DNA of 21,283 nt, from contig JBKQPR010000294.1 of assembly GCA_052144935.1 (NCBI GenBank), forward strand, positions 1 through 21,283. The letters are read 5' to 3'. A program made the position numbers and the translations under genes. Below the pieces are notes generated by a model, which saw only the letters and a list, made by a program, of their open reading frames with translations, was not told the origin of the DNA and did no database searches. Shown here one piece after another: positions 1 to 5,631 of this stretch. The first letter of the stretch is position 1, and each line of letters begins with the position of its first letter. This stretch comes from JOPF133 sp052144935. Lineage in GTDB: Bacteria > Acidobacteriota > Terriglobia > Bryobacterales > Bryobacteraceae.

Positions 1-37
1 TCCTCGATTTTGGACCTCCCAGGTCAGAAATACTCAT
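1..37 (-). CDS. Possible 5' end of an unidentified CDS running off the left edge
   Basis: On the minus strand an ATG at 37-35 overlaps the TGA (39-37) of the broken YhcG frame, giving a TGATG junction. A purine-rich GAGGAG lies about 7 nt upstream. Only the start, reading MSISDLGGPKSR, is inside the window. The overlap and ribosome-binding site suggest a translationally coupled downstream gene, but the visible peptide is too short to identify. It could equally be a chance start. Confidence 0.22.
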   Translation of the reverse strand, partial: MSISDLGGPKSR

Positions 38-498
38 CACGAATCTCCTCTTCCACCCACAATGCTCGCATCTTCAAGCTTCCTCGACGTTTTGACCATG
101 TTTGCCAAGTTGGTTGCGGAATCGCTGTCGATGAAGTGGGTCCACGTCAATTGTCGCATCAGTGATGCGACAATCTCCGCGTCGGGAAAGACCTCGGCGA
201 ACCGGATCATGCGGCGGAGGTTCTTTTCCCCGTAGCCTCGCCCGAACTCCGCCTCCAATTGTGCACTCCGTGCGGACACCATCTGCTCCCCATACTCCGC
301 CCGCTTTTCCTTCAGGATGTCTTGCCGGATACGCCGCCCGACGTACCATTAGAGCGTAGTGAGCTCCGAGTCCACCGCCCGCGCCACGCCTTCGCGGGCC
401 TGCACAATCAACCCCCGCAAGCCGGTAAGTAACGCGCCCGGCTCTCGGGCCGGTAAAACCGCTCGGTCCGTTCGCCTGGCCGGTTTTCGCTGCGTCAT
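37..498 (-). pseudogene. YhcG/DUF1016-family PDDEXK nuclease, N-terminal remnant with internal stop
   Basis: Reading from ATG 498-496, the frame gives MTQRKPARRTDRAV, then a helical segment (LIVQAREGVARAVDSEL). A TAA at 351-349 follows, and the frame then continues as WYVGRRIRQDIL, KRAEYGEQMVS, FGRGYGEKNLRRMIRFAEVF and MRQLTWTHF, ending near 133. This is the N-terminal domain order of DUF1016/YhcG proteins, which carry a C-terminal PDDEXK nuclease domain and often sit near restriction-modification genes. The TAA falls where the family has LYW, so it is best read as a tyrosine codon turned to stop. After THF the frame continues about 31 codons with no family resemblance and stops at 37, so the rest of the N domain and the whole nuclease domain are missing. 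Stop plus truncation make it non-functional. An intact 81-codon piece could start at ATG 282, but it would be only a fragment. Confidence 0.8.
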
Positions 499-589
499 AA
501 CCCTTCGCCCACCGCGTGCCCGCTTGCACCGCCGCGCGCGTGCCGCAAGTCGTCCTCCGTGACCCGCCGTCTGTGCTGCCGGCGGACGG

Positions 590-1537
590 TCAAACCGGCT
601 GCTGCGCAGCCCCCAACTTCACAAATGCGCCGCGCCGGCGCACCAGGAACCATATCGGAACCGCGCAAAACACCATCCCTATCGGTATAAACAGCCAGAC
701 CGGTTGGGGCAGGGGCGCCGAAGCTCCCGCGGGAAAGAACTTAGGCATCGCTCTTTGCGCGATCTGCATCCTGGCCGTCAGCCCCGGCGGCGCCATGGAG
801 AGACCGCTGTTCAAGGCGGCGAAGCAAAAGTAACCAATGCTCCCCACTCGGGCCCACTCGCGCATCTGCAGCAGACCTCTGCCTAAGAGAATCTGCGCGC
901 CGGCGTATACCGCGTAAACCGCCGCCACTCCCCAGCCCGTAATCACGGCGCCCAAGACGAAGGCGGGCATGCGCATCACCGCCATCGCCGCCAAACACAG
1001 CGAGCCGATCAAGAGATACCAGCCAATCACCGAGACGCTCAACGGCCGGGCGCCCGGCTCGCTGGCGGCGGCTTGCCCAAAATACTCCTGGGTCGATTTC
1101 AAATTGAACAGAACCAGCCACCACACCCCGATCGCCAGCAGCACGGCGTAGAAACCGGCGATATCCCGGCGCACGGTGTTCATCATCGCCTGGCTGACTC
1201 CTTGCGAAGCGGGGAGCGGCGTGAGCAGCATGGCCACAACAGCGCCAGCGCTTACAAAGGTGAGCAGCCCCGCGAAGATCATGAACGAGACGCGCGCCCA
1301 TCGCCGGCGCCGAAAAATCCCAATGGCCGTCCAGATTCCCCAGCCGCTCAAGCCGGCCAATAGGACCGCCGTCACGATGCCGATCGCCGCCAGGGGGAAC
1401 GGCGGCGCGGCCGGTCCCGTGGGCGGAGGCGCTACCAGAGTGCCGATCAGGGTGGAGCCAGCCAGCACCAGCAAGGCCAGGCTGCCTGCGATGGCGAGAA
1501 CGGCGCTCGCCCGAATCCCAATCCAGTTTCTGTGCAT
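590..1537 (-). CDS. Hypothetical multi-pass membrane protein (315 aa)
   Basis: The open frame extends far upstream, but that part is GC-rich repeat translated as Arg/Gly/Cys-rich nonsense. The natural protein begins at ATG 1537-1535 (MHRNWIGIRASAV) and has 315 residues. It shows about seven hydrophobic segments: two near the N terminus (about residues 10-36 and 49-75), two in the middle (including GVWWLVLFNL), two around VIGWYLLIGS and GVAAVYAVYAG, and a last one (VWLFIPIGMVF) before a basic tail. Arg-rich loops (FRRRRWARV, FLVRRRGAF) suggest an orientation anchored by cytoplasmic charge. No catalytic motif is visible and I do not recognise a family. The gene is transcribed away from the membrane protein at 1954, with the minisatellite between them. 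The ribosome-binding site is weak (GGGAAG about 4 nt before ATG), so the exact start is moderately uncertain. Confidence 0.7.
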   Translation of the reverse strand: MHRNWIGIRASAVLAIAGSLALLVLAGSTLIGTLVAPPPTGPAAPPFPLAAIGIVTAVLLAGLSGWGIWTAIGIFRRRRWARVSFMIFAGLLTFVSAGAVVAMLLTPLPASQGVSQAMMNTVRRDIAGFYAVLLAIGVWWLVLFNLKSTQEYFGQAAASEPGARPLSVSVIGWYLLIGSLCLAAMAVMRMPAFVLGAVITGWGVAAVYAVYAGAQILLGRGLLQMREWARVGSIGYFCFAALNSGLSMAPPGLTARMQIAQRAMPKFFPAGASAPLPQPVWLFIPIGMVFCAVPIWFLVRRRGAFVKLGAAQQPV

Positions 1538-1630
1538 GGACTTCCCAATCAGTGTACCGGCTGGCGCAATCACGGTCCAGGGTGCGTTGGATGAGCCGCG
1601 CGGCGGTCCACCGGCGCACGGCCGATCGCC

Positions 1631-1784
1631 TCCCGGCGCACCCCGCCCACTTCCGCGCACCCGGCGCTCCCGCGCACCCGCACACCCGGCGCTCCCGGCG
1701 CATCCGGCGCTCCCGCGCACCCGCACACCCGGCGCACCCGGCGCTCCCGCGCACCCGCACACCCGGCGCAACCGGCGCAACCGG
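1631..1784. repeat. GC-rich tandem minisatellite between divergent genes
   Basis: Three identical 32-nt copies lie at 1661-1692, 1704-1735 and 1738-1769, each beginning CCGGCGCTCCCGCGCACC and ending CACACCCGGCGC. The spacers are 11 and 2 nt. Partial units flank them (CCGCGCACCCGGCGC at 1653-1667, and two CCGGCGCAA units at the right end). The whole block is built from degenerate 9-mers of the form CCGGCGCWC. It is not strongly self-complementary, so it is not a REP-type palindrome. It lies between the starts of the divergent genes at 1537 and 1954 and produces spurious open frames on both strands. Confidence 0.85.
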
Positions 1785-1933
1785 AATTGGGTTGCCCTGG
1801 CATCGTATGCCATCGCCATCCCTGCCGCCTGGCTGCACCCGGCGGTTTCGTTGGCGATCGCCGCCGGCATCATACCGGGCTCGTTCCGGTGTCGGCGGTG
1901 TCTGAAGCCAAGGGCGATCCCCACCGCGAATGT

Positions 1934-1939
1934 TAGAAT
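1934..1939 (+). promoter_or_regulatory. Putative -10 box, extended type
   Basis: TGTTAGAAT at 1931-1939 reads as an extended -10 (TG, one base, TAGAAT). No convincing -35 is visible. A transcript starting 6-7 nt downstream would begin around 1946, about 8 nt before ATG 1954. This favours ATG 1954 over the in-frame ATG at 1930, which the box overlaps. Confidence 0.4.
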
Positions 1940-1953
1940 TGGGGTTCCTCGCC

Positions 1954-3696
1954 ATGCCCCCCCGTCCCGCTCCCCGCGGCCCAGCGCCCTCCCGGCAACC
2001 GGTCCAGGCGGCCAACGCAGCCCAGCCGGCCGACGCAGCCCAGCCGCCCAACGCCCCGCGGTGGCTGCGTCCCGTGGTCCTGGCTCTGGCGGCCTTGTTG
2101 GCATTTTCCTGGTTCTCGGGCGAGGTGGGCGATACCGACACCTGGTGGCACCTCAAGACCGGCCAGTTCCTGCTCCAGCGCCACACGCTGCCGGTCCCCG
2201 ATCCGTTTGCTTATACCACCTACACCGGCAAGCCCATGTATCCCCAAGAGGAAGCCGCCCGCTGTTTCAACCTGACGCACGAGTGGCTCACGCAGATTCT
2301 GTTTTACCTGGCCTACGCTGCGGGGGGCTATGCCGGCCTGGTGCTGTTCCGTGCGAGCCTGCTGGCGGCCTTCTGCGGCGTGGTCGGTTGGATCGCCTGG
2401 CGGCGAACTGCGGGGTTCTACCGTTCGGTGGGGGCGGCCGTGGCGGCTGCCAGCGCCGCTCACATCTTCGCTACCGACCGGCCCTATTTGGTGACCTTCC
2501 TCTTGCTGGCGGTAACCATCGCCATTCTGGAATCGCGCCGGTTCTGGCTTCTCCCTCCTCTTTTCCTGCTGTGGGCCAATCTCCACGGCGGCTTCTTCTC
2601 CGGATGGCTGGCGCTGGGGGCTTATTGCGCGGCGTCGCTTTACCAGCGCTGGCGGGGCAGCCCCGTTCCCGGGGAGCGCACCCTGTGGCTCTCGAGCGGC
2701 CTTTCCATCCTGCTCTCGGGCGTGAATCCCAACGGCTTCGCGGTGTTGCCCATCATCCTGTACTACCGCCAAAGCCCCATGCAATCCTCGCTGTGGGAAT
2801 GGCAGTACCCCAATCCCTGGCCGCCCAGCCCTTTCAGCGTCTTGCTGGTGGCTGCCGGTATCCTCTTAATATGGAAGCGCCGGCAGGTGCGTCCGGTGGA
2901 TTGGCTGCTCTACCTGGGTTTCGGCGCGCTGTCCCTAATGGCCGTGCGCAACACCATTCTGGTGGCGCTGGTCGGTCCCATGATGCTGGCGACATATTGG
3001 CCGTGGGGTAATGGGGTAGCGAAGAGGTCTCTGCCGGCCGCGGCCCAGTGGCTGGCGGCGGGAGCTTTGCTGGCAGGCAGCCTCCTGCTCGTCGCCAGCG
3101 GCCAGGCCTTTCAGTTTCGCGCCGCCGATTGGAAGTTCCCATCCGGAGCGGCCGATTTCCTCCTGCAGCATCATATCTCCGCCCCCATGTTCAACACCTA
3201 CGAGCTGGGCGGCTACCTGATCTGGCGGCTGTGGCCCCAGGAGAAGGTATTCATCGACGGCCGGGCGCTCAATGAGACGGTCTACCAGGATTGGCAGCGG
3301 ATCGCCTTCAACGCCAAGGCCGATGGCGGCAAAGGCGCCGGCGAGCTGCTGCGGCAATACGGCATCGAGGTGATCCTGATGGATGGCTTCGAGTACACCT
3401 CCGGGTCGCCCTACCTGCTGCCCGCCGCGTTATCCGACCCGCACCAGACGGAGTGGAAACTGGTTTACCGCGATCGGCAGGCGGTGGTCTTCATGCGGCA
3501 TGTCCCGCCGGACATTCAGGCGCTGCCCAACCTGGAGGCGCTGGCCGCCATGGAAACGCAGTGCGCCACCTACATCGCGCACGACCCTTCCCGCCCGCGC
3601 TGCACCTTGGGATTGGCGGACCTGTTCCGGAGGATCGGCGACCAGCCGCTCGCCGCCCGTTGGCTGGCCCAGGCACAGGCTCTGGGCGTGCGGTAG
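1954..3696 (+). CDS. Multi-pass membrane protein, possible GT-C-type glycosyltransferase (580 aa)
   Basis: A short Ala/Pro-rich N-terminal tail (residues 1-36) contains an AAQP-type repeat encoded by an 18-nt DNA repeat near 2010-2050. About ten hydrophobic segments follow, between residues 38 and 400. Just after the first of them is DTDTWWHL (60-67), an acidic motif in the first external loop as seen in many GT-C polyprenyl-phosphate sugar transferases. The C-terminal third is soluble (ELGGYLIWRLWPQEKVFIDGRALNE) and ends in a helical, TPR-like piece (LFRRIGDQPLAARWLAQAQAL). The GT-C link is inference from topology and the acidic loop, not a firm family match. I do not know a substrate. Start 1954 is preferred because of the -10 box and GGGG upstream; ATG 1930 would add eight residues. 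The gene stands alone, with a 162-nt gap to the next. Confidence 0.75.
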   Translation: MPPRPAPRGPAPSRQPVQAANAAQPADAAQPPNAPRWLRPVVLALAALLAFSWFSGEVGDTDTWWHLKTGQFLLQRHTLPVPDPFAYTTYTGKPMYPQEEAARCFNLTHEWLTQILFYLAYAAGGYAGLVLFRASLLAAFCGVVGWIAWRRTAGFYRSVGAAVAAASAAHIFATDRPYLVTFLLLAVTIAILESRRFWLLPPLFLLWANLHGGFFSGWLALGAYCAASLYQRWRGSPVPGERTLWLSSGLSILLSGVNPNGFAVLPIILYYRQSPMQSSLWEWQYPNPWPPSPFSVLLVAAGILLIWKRRQVRPVDWLLYLGFGALSLMAVRNTILVALVGPMMLATYWPWGNGVAKRSLPAAAQWLAAGALLAGSLLLVASGQAFQFRAADWKFPSGAADFLLQHHISAPMFNTYELGGYLIWRLWPQEKVFIDGRALNETVYQDWQRIAFNAKADGGKGAGELLRQYGIEVILMDGFEYTSGSPYLLPAALSDPHQTEWKLVYRDRQAVVFMRHVPPDIQALPNLEALAAMETQCATYIAHDPSRPRCTLGLADLFRRIGDQPLAARWLAQAQALGVR

Positions 3697-3858
3697 GGTT
3701 TGCTCTTCCGCGTAACCCTGCCTCCCGCCGATTGGCCGGTTTTCGATTCACCAACTTCCCAGAATCGATTTCCTTCCCTGCCTATCACTTGCCGTCCCAC
3801 CCCGCAGGCCGGAGCGCACCCGCATGTTACGTGTGAGACTTCGGAAAGGAAATCACCG

Positions 3859-4398
3859 ATGACCAACCATCCCGCGCCCCCTATCGAACCCCCCGAGGAA
3901 CTCGCCCGCCTGCGCGAAGACCTCATGGCCTTCTACCAGCCCGCCAACTCTCAGGAGCGGATCGCCGTCGAGCGCATCGCCCTCGCCCAACAATCGATCC
4001 TCCGCGCCGCCCGCCTCGAAACCAGCCTGTTCACCAGCCCGGCCGCCGCCGAGGGACTCCACACCATCCTCGAAACCGAGGGCTTTAAGAACTTCTTGCG
4101 CTACCAGGCGCAAGCCGAGCGCGCCTACCGCCGAGCGGTCGCGGAACTCATGCATCTCGAAGCGCAGCGGCCGGCTGTGCCACTCCCCCAAAGGCCCGTG
4201 GCGCCAACCCTCCAGCCGCGCCCTTCCGGATCGCCCGGAGCCACTGCGCCCCGCGGTTCCACCACAAACCCGGTCGCCGGCGCCCCTCCGCCGGCCCCGA
4301 GCTTGGCGCGCGCCGCGGTCCCTGCTTCAGTCCCATTCGCCGGCCCGCTCGCCGCTGCCTCCCGAAACTCTGCCGAGAACCTGGCGCTGCGGCTCTAG
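3859..4398 (+). CDS. Small conserved hypothetical protein with Pro/Ala-rich tail (179 aa)
   Basis: Start ATG 3859 (MTNHPAPPIEPP) has a good ribosome-binding site, AAAGGA at 3845-3850, 8 nt upstream. The open frame continues further 5', but that part lacks coding character. Residues 10-100 are helical, with LREDLMAFYQPANSQERIAV, ALAQQSILRAARLETSLF and FLRYQAQAERAYRRAVAEL. These resemble the helical core of a large paralogous family of short proteins that I associate with Solibacter/Bryobacter-type acidobacteria, whose longer members also carry an N-terminal segment of the type KARSS..NALRHGL. That segment is absent here. From about residue 105 the protein is a low-complexity Pro/Ala/Arg tail. 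Function is unknown. The family link is from memory of sequence style and should be treated as moderate. Confidence 0.7.
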   Translation: MTNHPAPPIEPPEELARLREDLMAFYQPANSQERIAVERIALAQQSILRAARLETSLFTSPAAAEGLHTILETEGFKNFLRYQAQAERAYRRAVAELMHLEAQRPAVPLPQRPVAPTLQPRPSGSPGATAPRGSTTNPVAGAPPPAPSLARAAVPASVPFAGPLAAASRNSAENLALRL

Positions 4399-4420
4399 CG
4401 TGCCCCTCCGGCCTTAGCGC

Positions 4421-4426
4421 TACAAT
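4421..4426 (+). promoter_or_regulatory. Putative -10 box (TACAAT)
   Basis: TACAAT lies 10 nt before ATG 4437. A transcript from it would start near 4433, leaving a leader of only about 4 nt. The in-frame ATG at 4425 lies inside the box itself and is therefore an unlikely start. No clear -35 is seen. Confidence 0.4.
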
Positions 4427-4436
4427 GCTAAGTCTA

Positions 4437-5327
4437 ATGGCGAATTTGGGCTTTCTTGGTCTGGGGCTGATGGGCTACCCGATGGCCCGAAACCTCCTTC
4501 GCGCGGGCCACCAGGTGGCTTTGTGGTCCCACAACTCCGATAAAGCGCGCCGACTGGCAGCGACCGAGGGTGGTATATTCTGCCAGACGCCACGCGCGGT
4601 CTCCTCCCAGGCGGATTGCATGTTCCTCTGCGTCGGCGATACCGCCATGTCCCGCGAGGTCATCCTCGGCGCCGACGGCCTCATCGAAGGGGCCCGGGCT
4701 GGCGCCGTGGTGGCGGATGCCAGCACCATCAGCCCCAGCGGGAGCCGCAAGATCGGGGAGGCGCTCGAGGCTAAGGGCATCGATTTTCTCGATGCGCCCT
4801 GCACCGGTTCCACCCCCGGCGCTGAAGAGGGCACCCTGACTTTCATGGTCGGCGGCCGGGAAGAGGTCTTCCATAATGTAAAGCCCTACCTGGAGCCGAT
4901 GGGCAAACGTCTTTATTATTGCGGTGGGCCGGGCATGGGCCTACAGGCCAAGCTCGCCCAGAATCTGGTGCTTGCCAACATCTTGATGGCCTTCAACGAA
5001 GGCATGGTGTTGGCCGTCAAGGGCGGGGTGGACCCCAAGCTGATGCTTGAGATCCTGGACAACAGCGCCGCCAAAAGCGGTCTGATCTCCTATAAGGCCC
5101 CCTTTGTCCTGCGCCGCGATTTCCAGGCCAACTTCGCCGCCAAGTGGATGGATAAGGACATCGGCCTCATCCTGGAGACCGGAAAAGAACTGGGAGTACC
5201 ACTACTTTTGACTGGTTTGACGCGCCAGCTCTTCCAGACTGCCATTGCGGCGGGTCACGCGGATGAGGATATCTGTTCTACAATCAAAGTGTTAGAGGAT
5301 TTGGTGGGGGTCGAAGTAAAATCCTGA
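4437..5327 (+). CDS. Beta-hydroxyacid dehydrogenase (3-hydroxyisobutyrate dehydrogenase family, 296 aa)
   Basis: The protein reduces or oxidises a short beta-hydroxyacid or aldehyde acid with NAD(P). The dinucleotide-binding motif GLGLMG lies at residues 8-13 and is followed by PMARNLL. The substrate motif DAPCTGSTPGAEEGTL (119-134) matches the family DAPVSGGxxGAxxGTL. The catalytic lysine is K172 in GPGMGLQAKLAQN, with N176 four residues on, and the C-terminal helical domain includes MDKDIGLILETGKELGVPLL. Length is typical (about 290-300). Family members include 3-hydroxyisobutyrate dehydrogenase, tartronate semialdehyde reductase and glyoxylate/succinic semialdehyde reductases; the sequence alone does not decide the substrate. 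Start 4437 is chosen over 4425 because MANLGFLGLG begins the Rossmann strand directly and because of the -10 box. It is a single gene; the AT-rich structured region follows 3'. Confidence 0.9.
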   Translation: MANLGFLGLGLMGYPMARNLLRAGHQVALWSHNSDKARRLAATEGGIFCQTPRAVSSQADCMFLCVGDTAMSREVILGADGLIEGARAGAVVADASTISPSGSRKIGEALEAKGIDFLDAPCTGSTPGAEEGTLTFMVGGREEVFHNVKPYLEPMGKRLYYCGGPGMGLQAKLAQNLVLANILMAFNEGMVLAVKGGVDPKLMLEILDNSAAKSGLISYKAPFVLRRDFQANFAAKWMDKDIGLILETGKELGVPLLLTGLTRQLFQTAIAAGHADEDICSTIKVLEDLVGVEVKS

Positions 5328-5345
5328 AAAAAATAATACAGATTT

Positions 5346-5372
5346 TTGTTGCTTCCAAAAACGGAATATACT
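5346..5372 (+). promoter_or_regulatory. Weak putative promoter for the structured intergenic RNA
   Basis: TATACT at 5367-5372 is a good -10 box. The upstream candidate TTGTTG (5346-5351) has a 15-nt spacer; TTTTGT at 5344-5349 would have 17. A transcript would start near 5379, just before the hairpin at 5391-5404. The local AT richness raises the chance of a coincidental match. Confidence 0.3.
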
Positions 5373-5491
5373 AATATTGGAAGTAAGCCGGGGAGGCAAC
5401 TCCCACCAAAGCGAGACTAACCTCTAAAATAAAGACCCCTGAAGCAATCCTCCCCGGCGCCCGAAAGGGTTTTTAGAGGACCTTCCAAAAA
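5352..5491 (+). ncRNA. Candidate structured RNA or cis-element with interleaved inverted repeats
   Basis: Several perfect complementary segments are packed into this AT-rich stretch. (1) CTTCCAA 5352-5358 with TTGGAAG 5377-5383. (2) GCCGGGGAGG 5387-5396 with CCTCCCCGGC 5449-5458, 10 bp. (3) CCTCTAAAA 5421-5429 with TTTTAGAGG 5471-5479, 9 bp. (4) A local hairpin GGGAG-GCAA-CTCCC at 5391-5404. (5) CCC-GAAA-GGG at 5460-5469 followed by T5. Stems 2 and 3 cross each other, so if both form they make a pseudoknot. Stem 2 and hairpin 4 share bases 5391-5396 and exclude each other, as in a switch. CTTCCAAAAA also occurs twice (5352 and 5482), giving TTGGAAG two possible partners. I compared it with riboswitch, tRNA, tmRNA and SRP consensus patterns I know and found no match. 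Whether it is transcribed is unknown. Confidence 0.4.
5459..5474 (+). terminator. Weak terminator-like hairpin
   Basis: A short stem CCC/GGG closed by a stable GAAA tetraloop, with a possible extra G-T pair, is followed by TTTTT at 5470-5474. Three to four base pairs are short for an intrinsic terminator, and the T-run also pairs in the competing 9-bp stem (5421-5429 with 5471-5479). It could end a transcript from the dehydrogenase gene or the predicted small RNA. Confidence 0.25.
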
Positions 5492-5527
5492 TAAAAAAGA
5501 GAAAATTCGAAGCTGGCTGGGCTATGT

Positions 5528-5543
5528 TGTTTCACGTGAAACA
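5528..5543. promoter_or_regulatory. parS: parS centromere site (ParB-binding palindrome)
   Basis: TGTTTCACGTGAAACA is a perfect palindrome, extended by T and A to 18 bp (5527-5544). It matches the widely conserved chromosomal parS consensus TGTTNCACGTGAAACA. ParB (Spo0J) nucleates here and spreads, recruiting ParA and SMC for origin segregation. In most bacteria such sites cluster near the replication origin, so this window is probably in the origin-proximal part of the chromosome. No parA, parB, dnaA or DnaA-box cluster is visible here. The site lies in intergenic DNA about 90 nt upstream of dxr and does not overlap a recognised gene. I found no second copy in the window. Confidence 0.85.
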
Positions 5544-5588
5544 AACCGGAGAGGACGTCTTCCCATGGATTTCGGGCTTGGTACTCCG

Positions 5589-5597
5589 TGATATCAT
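5589..5597 (+). promoter_or_regulatory. Putative extended -10 promoter of dxr-rseP
   Basis: TGATATCAT is an extended -10 (TG, one base, TATCAT) without a clear -35. A transcript would start near 5604, so the mRNA would begin almost at the perfect palindrome 5606-5622, about 28 nt before the dxr ATG. Confidence 0.4.
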
Positions 5598-5605
5598 GGC
5601 CTAAT

Positions 5606-5622
5606 GCGCTTCCCGGAAGCGC
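5606..5622 (+). promoter_or_regulatory. Perfect palindrome in the dxr leader
   Basis: GCGCTTCCCGGAAGCGC has 8-bp arms around a single central base. It ends 9 nt before the dxr start codon and contains GGAAG, the only purine-rich stretch that could act as a ribosome-binding site. As RNA it would form a hairpin at the very 5' end of the predicted transcript and hide GGAAG. As DNA it could be an operator for a dimeric regulator. The two options cannot be separated from sequence. Confidence 0.45.
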
Positions 5623-5631
5623 CAGCACGCG

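Noticed and set aside
1631..1784. CRISPR array
   Set aside because: Copies are separated by 11 and 2 nt, far too short for spacers, and no cas genes are present.
590..2104. 504-codon version of the left membrane protein
   Set aside because: The upstream 189 codons translate the minisatellite and the opposite-strand gene; residues are Gly/Arg/Cys repeats, so ATG 1537 is the credible start.
5387..5462. tRNA-like layout (seven-base acceptor-like pairing GCCGGGG/CCCCGGC followed by GCC)
   Set aside because: No T-loop GGTTCRA, no D-arm or anticodon arm at the right spacing; the pairing is better explained by the long-range stem.
5320..5545. Replication origin suggested by AT richness next to parS
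   Set aside because: No DnaA-box cluster and no dnaA, dnaN or gidA neighbours; parS alone only implies origin proximity.
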